A stretch of 64,000 nucleotides of DNA. Origin: Thermoanaerobaculia bacterium (GTDB lineage: Bacteria; Acidobacteriota; Thermoanaerobaculia; Multivoradales; JAIOJS01). This document shows, piece after piece, positions 58,273 to 64,000 of the stretch (positions are counted from its first letter, which is position 1; every line of letters starts with the position of its first letter). The notes below the pieces were generated by a model, which was not told the origin of the DNA, did not search any database, and saw nothing but the letters and a program-made list of their open reading frames with translations. The stretch spans positions 1 to 64,000 of the forward strand of contig JAUIDB010000020.1 in NCBI GenBank assembly GCA_030429235.1, written 5' to 3'. A program made the position numbers and the translations under genes.

Positions 58273-58278
58273 AGCATA
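58273..58278 (-). promoter_or_regulatory. Candidate -10 box, YdcF gene
   Basis: On the minus strand TATGCT ends nine bases before the ATG at 58263; no ribosome site is visible. Confidence 0.3.
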
Positions 58279-58308
58279 CCAAGCCCCACGGCCCGCGCGA
58301 GGGGCTCG

Positions 58309-59745
58309 TTACTCGCCCGTGGCCACCGCCTCCGAGCCTGGGGGCGCCTGCACCAAGGCCTGAAACCGGGCCTCGTTGCGGAGAATCTCGAGATCGGGAT
58401 CCTGGCTGATCCACTCCCGGTTGGCGAAACCCGCCGCGACGGCGCGTTCGAGCGCCTCGAGGGCGGGTTCCTTCTGTCCGGTCCGAGCCAGGGCGCAGGC
58501 GAGCTGGTACTGCGCGATGGCCCGGTCGCCGTGGATGCGCGTCGCCACCTGCAGCACGGCGACGGCCCGTTCGTACTCCTGGGCCCCGAACAGTTCCCGC
58601 GTCAGATAGAACGAGGTCTGGGTGAAGATGGTCTCCAGAAGACGCTGCGCCACCACCCCCGCGGCTCCCTCCTTCTGGGCCTGCACTTCGAGTTCCGGAA
58701 CTCCCAGTTGGCGAGCAAAGGCGGCTCCCGACCAGATCGGCGCTCCCGACCTCATGCCGTTGTAAGCGTCGTAGAGGCGGTTTCGGAACCGGGTCTCGAA
58801 ATCGAGCCACCGTTGAAAGTCCTTCCGCTGGCGTTTGAGTTCCTTGGTCTTGGCGAGCCTCTGAGAGCCGGCCGCGGCCTCCGAGGTCGCGCGCAGTCCA
58901 GCGAAACTCGATTCGAGGTCGGCGTACCGGGCGGCGGCGGCTCGTAGCTGATTCGTCTCCTCCAGCGCCCGGGCCGCGTTCAGGCCACGCTCGTACCAGC
59001 GCTCGATGCGCTCCGGATCGGGCTCGCGCAGACCGTCGCGCATCGCCAAGAGCTCGAACCACTCCAGTCCTTCTCGAGCCAGCGGGGCGGGCATCCAAGA
59101 GTGGGGACCGGGGAAGATCTCCAGTCGCTCGTCCAGTTCCCAACGCACCAGCTGTTGGTGGACCTCGTGCATCTCGAGGAAGTTGAAGTCGAGTTCGCCG
59201 ACGACACCAAAGTTCGGGAAGTTCAACCGCTCCCGAAAGTTGCTCGGTTCGAATCGCCCTCCCGCCGCGAGCACTCCGGCCACTTCGGCGCTGAGGTACC
59301 CCAGCTGCCAGGCCATCATCGCTCCGCCCGAAAACCCGGTGACGTAAATCCGGTCGTAGTCAGTCGGATACTGCAGATGGATCTCGGGCCAGAGGGCGTT
59401 GATCGCCTTGATGTTCGGCTCCATCGGTCCATCGCTGCGGGTGTCGTTGGAACTCATCAGGATCCACCCGAGATCCTCGGCGGCCTCGCGAAAGAGCTCG
59501 GCCGCAGCGACCGATCGACCCCGGGGGTCGAAGATCAAGAGCGCGGGCCACTTCCGGTTGGGCTCGTAGTACGAGGGCAGGTAGAGGGAATAAGTCTGCG
59601 AGGGATCGGTCTGGCATTGCAACCCCTCGACCATCTCTCCCCGTGGTAACTCGGTGGTGGAGGAAGGCTGGGTATTCCCCGGGACTGCCAACCCCAGGAG
59701 GAGAAAACCGAGGCCGAACTTCGACCAGGTGTGCGCTGCGAGCAT
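58309..59745 (-). CDS. Secreted alpha/beta-hydrolase with helical C-terminal region
   Basis: A 478-residue protein with a signal peptide (FGLGFLLLGLAVPGNTQ). The hydrolase part (about 35-240) resembles feruloyl-esterase/PHB-depolymerase-like secreted esterases: YSLYLPSYYEPNRKWPALLIFDPRGRS, nucleophile elbow GFSGG within YVTGFSGGAMMAWQLGYL, a likely acid in FNFLEMHEVHQQL and His in FPGPHSWMP. The C-terminal half is helical and TPR-like (AAARYADLESSFAG, RAIAQYQLACALARTGQKEPALEALERAVAAGF). The start is the ATG at 59745; an open frame upstream lacks signal-peptide character. The substrate is probably an ester-linked polymer. Confidence 0.82.
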   Translation of the reverse strand: MLAAHTWSKFGLGFLLLGLAVPGNTQPSSTTELPRGEMVEGLQCQTDPSQTYSLYLPSYYEPNRKWPALLIFDPRGRSVAAAELFREAAEDLGWILMSSNDTRSDGPMEPNIKAINALWPEIHLQYPTDYDRIYVTGFSGGAMMAWQLGYLSAEVAGVLAAGGRFEPSNFRERLNFPNFGVVGELDFNFLEMHEVHQQLVRWELDERLEIFPGPHSWMPAPLAREGLEWFELLAMRDGLREPDPERIERWYERGLNAARALEETNQLRAAAARYADLESSFAGLRATSEAAAGSQRLAKTKELKRQRKDFQRWLDFETRFRNRLYDAYNGMRSGAPIWSGAAFARQLGVPELEVQAQKEGAAGVVAQRLLETIFTQTSFYLTRELFGAQEYERAVAVLQVATRIHGDRAIAQYQLACALARTGQKEPALEALERAVAAGFANREWISQDPDLEILRNEARFQALVQAPPGSEAVATGE

Positions 59746-59807
59746 GTTCTTTCTACGTTGCGCAACCCGCAGAGTTCGCAGAAGGCGTCCGCAGGGCGAC
59801 CGTCGGC

Positions 59808-59844
59808 CGGACAGGTGTCCGCCGACCAGCCGGACAGATGTCCG
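59808..59844. promoter_or_regulatory. Two identical palindromes, operator-like
   Basis: CGGACA-N2-TGTCCG occurs twice (59808-59821 and 59831-59844), centres 23 bases apart, about two helical turns. They lie between the divergent hydrolase (minus) and exporter adaptor (plus) genes, 120 bases before the adaptor ATG. The arrangement suits cooperative binding of a dimeric repressor. A perfect 10-base palindrome GTTGCGCAAC is at 59757-59766. No regulator gene is adjacent. Confidence 0.55.
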
Positions 59845-59963
59845 TTCCTGGGATTCCCTGCGAAGTCTCATCCTAGTTTCAAGTGACTCATTCTGAACGT
59901 CTTAGTCAAGCCAGAGGGTGCTCCAGGGGAACCTGGCAAGGCGCTTGCTCCAAGAGAGCGTCG

Positions 59964-61244
59964 ATGCACAAGAGCAAGATCCACGACACCAGCGCCATGG
60001 ACCGACAACTCGAGCCCAATCGGCGGCTGACGCCACTACGGATAGCCCTCGCCATCGGCCTGGTCCTGGTGACCGTGGCGGTGCTCCGCCCGACGCTGAG
60101 CCGCTGGAACAGCGCCGACCGTTCGGTGGAGCGCGCCCGCCTGCGCATCGCACCCGTCACCCGCGGCGAACTCAACTACGAGGTGGCGGTCCAGGGACGC
60201 GTCGTCGCCGCCTCCCGGCCCACCCTCTTCGCCCCCTCGGCCGGCCTGGTCGTGCTCCACGTGCGGGAAGGCGAATCCGTCCAGCCCGGACAGAAGCTGG
60301 CCGAGATCGAGAGCCCCGAGTTGGCCAGCCGGCTCCAACAGGAACGAGCCACCCTGCTCGCCCTGCGCTCCGATGCTTCACGTCTCGCCCTGGCGCTTCG
60401 CCAACAGAACCAGACCGACGATCAGCAGATCGAGCTGCTGCAGGTCCGCCAGGAAGCCGCCTCGCGCGGCCTCGAGCGGGCCGAGAGGCTGCACGACGAG
60501 GGCCTGCTCAACGTCCTCGACCTGGAGGCAGCGCGCGACGAGCTGACGATCCAGACGCTGGAACTCGCCCAGGCTCGCCGCAACCGGTCGCTGCAGGGCG
60601 AGATGCGGGAGTTCGAACTCAGCGACGCCCGCGCCCGCGCCGAACGCCAGCAACTGGTGGTCGCCGAAGTCGAGCGGCAGTACGAGGAACTCACCCTGCG
60701 CGCGCCGTTCGAGGGTCTCGTGGCCACGGTCGAAGCCGAAGATCGCGACGCAGTGATCGCCGGGCAGCCGCTGATCGGCGTCGTCGACCTGTCGGATCTC
60801 GAGGTCGAGATCAACATCCCAGAGGCCTACGCCGACGAGGTCCAACCCGGTCTCGACGCCTGGGTCCAGCTCGGCGGTGCTTCGATCGGAGCGCGGGTGA
60901 CCCGGGTCGCCCCCGAGGTACGCAACGGACAGGTCGAAGGTCGGCTCGCCTTCGCCGACGGCACCCCGGCGGGACTGCGGCAGAACCAGCGCCTCTCGAC
61001 CCGGATCGTGCTCGACCACCGCGCCGATGCCCTGATGGTCCCCCGCGGACCCTGGTTGGAGTCCCAAGCGGGCCGCCGGGTCTGGGTGGTGGACGGCGAA
61101 CTGGCCCAGAGCCGCGAGGTCCAGATCGGGGTCACCAGCGTCACCGAGGTCGAGATCCTCTCCGGACTTGAGGTCGGCGAGCAGATCGTGCTCTCGGATC
61201 TCAGCCGTTTCGATCCCGACCACACCCTGCTACTCAGAGACTAG
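59964..61244 (+). CDS. Periplasmic adaptor of a second tripartite ABC exporter
   Basis: A 426-residue HlyD-type membrane fusion protein. An N-terminal anchor (LRIALAIGLVLVTVAVLRPTL) is followed by a lipoyl half (RVVAASRPTLFAPSAGLVVLHVREGESVQPGQKLAEIESPELASRL), a long helical hairpin (about 110-230, coiled-coil heptads), the second lipoyl half (LRAPFEGLVATVEAEDRDAVIAGQPLIGVVDLSDLEVEINIPEAYADEVQPGL) and a beta-barrel with a VWVVDGEL strand. The ATG at 59964 is preferred (AGAGAG upstream); 59997 is an alternative. ATPase and two permeases follow. It probably acts with an outer-membrane channel encoded elsewhere. Confidence 0.9.
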   Translation: MHKSKIHDTSAMDRQLEPNRRLTPLRIALAIGLVLVTVAVLRPTLSRWNSADRSVERARLRIAPVTRGELNYEVAVQGRVVAASRPTLFAPSAGLVVLHVREGESVQPGQKLAEIESPELASRLQQERATLLALRSDASRLALALRQQNQTDDQQIELLQVRQEAASRGLERAERLHDEGLLNVLDLEAARDELTIQTLELAQARRNRSLQGEMREFELSDARARAERQQLVVAEVERQYEELTLRAPFEGLVATVEAEDRDAVIAGQPLIGVVDLSDLEVEINIPEAYADEVQPGLDAWVQLGGASIGARVTRVAPEVRNGQVEGRLAFADGTPAGLRQNQRLSTRIVLDHRADALMVPRGPWLESQAGRRVWVVDGELAQSREVQIGVTSVTEVEILSGLEVGEQIVLSDLSRFDPDHTLLLRD

Positions 61245-61276
61245 CCCCCTATCCACCCCAACCCGGGAGACCTCAG

Positions 61277-62002
61277 ATGCCCATGATCGAACTGATCGAC
61301 ATCACCAAGAACTATCGGACCGCGCTGGTCGAGACCTGCGCCCTCGACAGCATCTCGCTCACCATCGAAGAGGGAGAGTTCGTCAGCGTGAGCGGTCCGT
61401 CGGGCTCCGGGAAAACCACCTTTCTCAATGTGGCGGGATTGCTCGACACCTTCGACGAGGGCACCTACCGCATCGACGGCGTGGACGTCTCGAACCTGTC
61501 GGACCGGGCCCAGTCGCGCATCCGCAACGAGAAGATCGGCTTCATCTTCCAGGGATTCAACCTGATCCCCGACCTCGACGTGTTCGACAACGTCGACGTG
61601 CCGCTGCGCTACCGTCGTCTGCCGCGCGAAGAGCGGCGACAGCGGATCGTCCGCTCGCTCGAACTGGTGGGGCTGGGAGGACGCATGAAGCACCTGCCGT
61701 CGCAGCTCTCGGGAGGCCAGCAACAGCGCGTGGCCATCGCCCGGGCCCTGGCTTCGACCCCGCGCCTGATCCTGGCCGACGAGCCGACGGGCAACCTCGA
61801 CTCGGCCACCGCCGCCGAGATCATGGAACTGCTCCACGAACTCAACGAGCAGGGAACCACCATTCTCATGGTGACCCACGACCCCGGATGCGCCGCCCAG
61901 GCCAACCGCCAGATCCACTTGCTCGACGGTCGCTTGATCGACCTACGGGACGGTGACGCCCCCAACCTGCGGTTGACCCAGCTCCACCCGGCCGCTTCCT
62001 GA
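61277..62002 (+). CDS. ABC transporter ATP-binding protein (MacB/LolD type)
   Basis: A 241-residue ATPase: Walker A GPSGSGKTT, Q-loop FIFQGFNLIPDLDVFDNV, signature LSGGQQQRVAIARALA, Walker B LILADEPTGNLD and H-loop MVTHDPGCAAQANR. Mechanotransmission-type members share the DVSNLSDRAQSRIRNEKIGFIFQ segment. The ATG is preceded by GGGAGA. It follows the adaptor by 32 bases and precedes a permease by ten, forming one operon. Confidence 0.95.
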   Translation: MPMIELIDITKNYRTALVETCALDSISLTIEEGEFVSVSGPSGSGKTTFLNVAGLLDTFDEGTYRIDGVDVSNLSDRAQSRIRNEKIGFIFQGFNLIPDLDVFDNVDVPLRYRRLPREERRQRIVRSLELVGLGGRMKHLPSQLSGGQQQRVAIARALASTPRLILADEPTGNLDSATAAEIMELLHELNEQGTTILMVTHDPGCAAQANRQIHLLDGRLIDLRDGDAPNLRLTQLHPAAS

Positions 62003-62012
62003 GGAGGGCACG

Positions 62013-63350
62013 ATGACGCTCTACTACCTCAAGCTCGCCCTGCGCAGTCTGCGCGGTACCCCCACCCAGACAGCCATCACTCTGCTCGCCATCGGACTCG
62101 GCATCGCGGTCCCCACCGCCATGCTCTCGATCCACCACGTCTTCGCCCAGAACCCGATCCCCGAGAAGAGCGACGTGCTCTTCAACGTGCGGATGGACAG
62201 CTGGGAGCCCGGAGTCGACTTCTTCGACGCGCGGCCGGGAGACCCGCCCAAACACATCACCTACCGCGACATGGAGGGGATCCGCGGGAGCGACATCCCG
62301 CGGCACGCCAGCGGTATCGCCATGGCGAGCACTTTCGTCTTCCCGCCCGACGAGGAGATGCCCCCCTTCCAGACCCGCCTGCGCCTCTGCCACTCCGGTT
62401 TCTTCCCGATGTTCGCCGTCCCCTTCGACCACGGCGGAGGCTGGAGCGCCGAGGCCGATGTCGAGCGGCGGCGGGTGACCGTCCTGAGCCGCGACGCCAA
62501 CCAGCGACTGTTCGGAGGCGAGGACAGCATCGGCCGCACGATCCGCTTCGGCGAGCACGAGTTCACCGTCGTCGGCGTGCTCGGTGACTTCAACCCGACC
62601 CCGCTCTACTACGACGTGATCAACAACCAGATGGGACCGACCCTCGACTTCTTCGTGCCCTTCGACCTGATCCGCGACCAGAGCCTGGCCCTGCAGCGCA
62701 CCGGAGACTCCGACAACTGGGGAGACTTCATCCCCGATCCCGACAATCCCGACCTCCAGTTCACCGCCACGGAACGGGCCTGGATCCAATACTGGGTCGA
62801 GCTGCCCCCCGACCGGGTCGACGCCTACCGCGACTTCGTCGACAACTACAGCCTGGGACAGAAGGAGCTCGGCCGGTTTCCGCGCCCGCTCAACAACCGC
62901 GTCTTGCCGCTGATGGAGTGGATGGAGGTGCGCGAGGTCGTACCCCCGGTGTCGGTCGCCCTGGTCTGGATCTCGATGCTTTTCCTGGTGGTCTGTTCGC
63001 TCAACCTCGTGGGACTCCTGCTCAGTCGCTTCCTGGCCCGGGCTCCGCAACTCGGAGTCCACCGCGCGCTCGGCGCGTCCCGCGCCAGTATCTTCGCGCA
63101 GCGGCTGCTCGAATGTGAGGTCGTGGGCGTTCTCGGGGGCCTAGCCGGACTCGCCCTGGCCGGGCTGGCGTTGATCCTGATCGACAAGAGCCTTCCCGAC
63201 CAGATCGTGCCTTCGGGAACCTTCGCCATCGACGGCTATTCCCTCGGAGTCGCCCTCGCCCTCTCCCTGGTCGCCGGCCTGTTGTCGGGCCTCTATCCCG
63301 CCTGGCGCGCCTGCCGCATCGCCCCCGCCCACCAGCTCAAGCTGCAGTAA
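62013..63350 (+). CDS. ABC exporter permease (FtsX/MacB family)
   Basis: A 445-residue permease: helix 1 (QTAITLLAIGLGIAVPTAMLSIHHVF), a large periplasmic domain (about 45-310, with RLFGGEDSIGRTIRFGEHEFTVVGVLGDFNP as in MacB_PCD), then FtsX helices (SVALVWISMLFLVVCSLNLVGLLLSRFLARAPQLGVHRALGASRASIF, ECEVVGVLGGLAGLALAGLALI, GVALALSLVAGLLSGLYPAWRACRIAPAHQLK). The ATG has a GAGGAGG site. The second permease begins 11 bases downstream. No regulator or cargo is obvious. Confidence 0.93.
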   Translation: MTLYYLKLALRSLRGTPTQTAITLLAIGLGIAVPTAMLSIHHVFAQNPIPEKSDVLFNVRMDSWEPGVDFFDARPGDPPKHITYRDMEGIRGSDIPRHASGIAMASTFVFPPDEEMPPFQTRLRLCHSGFFPMFAVPFDHGGGWSAEADVERRRVTVLSRDANQRLFGGEDSIGRTIRFGEHEFTVVGVLGDFNPTPLYYDVINNQMGPTLDFFVPFDLIRDQSLALQRTGDSDNWGDFIPDPDNPDLQFTATERAWIQYWVELPPDRVDAYRDFVDNYSLGQKELGRFPRPLNNRVLPLMEWMEVREVVPPVSVALVWISMLFLVVCSLNLVGLLLSRFLARAPQLGVHRALGASRASIFAQRLLECEVVGVLGGLAGLALAGLALILIDKSLPDQIVPSGTFAIDGYSLGVALALSLVAGLLSGLYPAWRACRIAPAHQLKLQ

Positions 63351-63361
63351 GGAGTTTGTCC

Positions 63362-64000
63362 ATGGACTTCGGCCCCATTCTCCGTTCCCTGTCACGCAAT
63401 CGAACCCGCACCCTCCTCCTGACCCTGGAGATCGCGGTCACCCTGGCGATCGTCCTCAACTGCTGGAATCTGATCGACCAGCAGCGGGCCTCGCTCCTCA
63501 AACCCTCCGGGCTCGACGACGAACACACGATCGCGGTCGAGGCGCGCCCGTACAGCCCGGACTACCAGGACTTCGAGTTCCGACAGCAGGTCGTGCGACG
63601 CGACGCGGAGGCCCTGCGCGCCATCCCGGGAGTGGTCGACGCCACTCCGATCAGCACCTGGCCCCTGCAGGGTGGAGGAAGCTCGCTGCAGGCCAAACCC
63701 CTGGGTGCCCCGGACAGCGACCGCGTGCGTGCCCCCTACTACACCGCCGATACCCAGGTCCTCTCCACCCTCGACCTCGAACTGGTCGCCGGCCGCGCCT
63801 TCGAAGCCACCGACCTCCCGACTCACCCGGGACCGCAGATCATGAACGTCCTGGTCACCAAGGATCTCGCCGATGCCCTCTACCCGGACGGCAACGCGGT
63901 CGGACAGACCATCGATACCGGAAGCGAAGAGTGGCCGGACGTCATCGTGGGCGTCCTCGACTACATGTACACCCCGTACGGCGGTGGCCCGATGGAGACG
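63362..64000 (+). CDS. ABC exporter permease, second subunit (3' end outside window)
   Basis: The frame from ATG 63362 stays open for 213 codons to the right edge, with AAGGAG upstream. It begins MDFGPILRSLSRNRTRTLLL, continues with a helix (LEIAVTLAIVLNCWNLIDQ), then a MacB_PCD-like periplasmic domain (IPGVVDATPISTWPL, LELVAGRAFEATDLP, NVLVTKDLADALYPDGNAVGQTID). The C-terminal FtsX helices must lie outside the window. It is the paired permease of the second exporter, giving the same adaptor-ATPase-permease-permease order as at 28988-33327. Confidence 0.9.
   Translation, partial: MDFGPILRSLSRNRTRTLLLTLEIAVTLAIVLNCWNLIDQQRASLLKPSGLDDEHTIAVEARPYSPDYQDFEFRQQVVRRDAEALRAIPGVVDATPISTWPLQGGGSSLQAKPLGAPDSDRVRAPYYTADTQVLSTLDLELVAGRAFEATDLPTHPGPQIMNVLVTKDLADALYPDGNAVGQTIDTGSEEWPDVIVGVLDYMYTPYGGGPMET

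Overview
The window is one contiguous stretch of high-GC, gene-dense bacterial chromosome with no rRNA, insertion sequence, phage gene or CRISPR array that I can see. The protein families point to Acidobacteriota, possibly the Thermoanaerobaculia branch. They include a GWxTD-like plus VWFA secreted protein, a permease/M1-peptidase fusion, a DUF1800/DUF1501 pair, a Ser/Thr kinase with TPRs, a DUF4388 protein, large carboxypeptidase-regulatory-repeat proteins, and short C-terminal DGFESG tags. The assignment is inference from family content, not from a marker gene. Heme A synthase implies a heme-copper oxidase and oxygen respiration. A tRNA-Sec gene implies selenoprotein synthesis.

Layout. 1-2975: end of an ATPase/TPR signalling protein and a small secreted protein. 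3024-6855 (minus): secreted VWFA protein, FmdB zinc ribbon, DUF4388 protein. 6933-9700: moeA and an AbgT-type transporter. 10049-18027: a self-regulated GntR/YtrA-type repressor with two ABC modules, ending in a giant permease/M1 aminopeptidase fusion. 18262-23650: a translationally coupled glycoconjugate operon (PHP-glycosyltransferase fusion, PAP2 phosphatase, two GT4 enzymes). 24979-33327: a very large secreted repeat protein followed by a MacAB-like exporter (adaptor, ATPase, two permeases). 33451-40830: secreted beta-helix and LVIVD-type proteins sharing a C-terminal tag, heme A synthase, a secreted hydrolase, and a HEAT-like lipoprotein behind a sigma-54-like promoter.

41001-41661 is the most unusual stretch. 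A tRNA-Sec gene with its own promoter is followed by about 5.5 tandem 98-104 bp units. Each of the first five units begins with a copy of the last 20 bases of the tRNA gene, and the units carry two hairpins. It resembles the arrangement known at E. coli tyrT, but at selC.

41701-64000: a small minus-strand operon (lipoprotein, HAD phosphatase, unknown), a GNAT enzyme, a TRAP transporter with its TatT lipoprotein, small proteins, the DUF1800/DUF1501 export pair, a divergent Ser/Thr kinase and hybrid histidine kinase, YdcF and a secreted esterase-like protein. A second adaptor/ATPase/two-permease exporter runs off the right edge.

Many starts lack a Shine-Dalgarno sequence and instead have a -10-like TANNNT hexamer 6-10 bases upstream, which suggests frequent leaderless transcripts. 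Other starts have clear GGAG-type sites, and coupled ATGA/GTGA overlaps are common inside operons.
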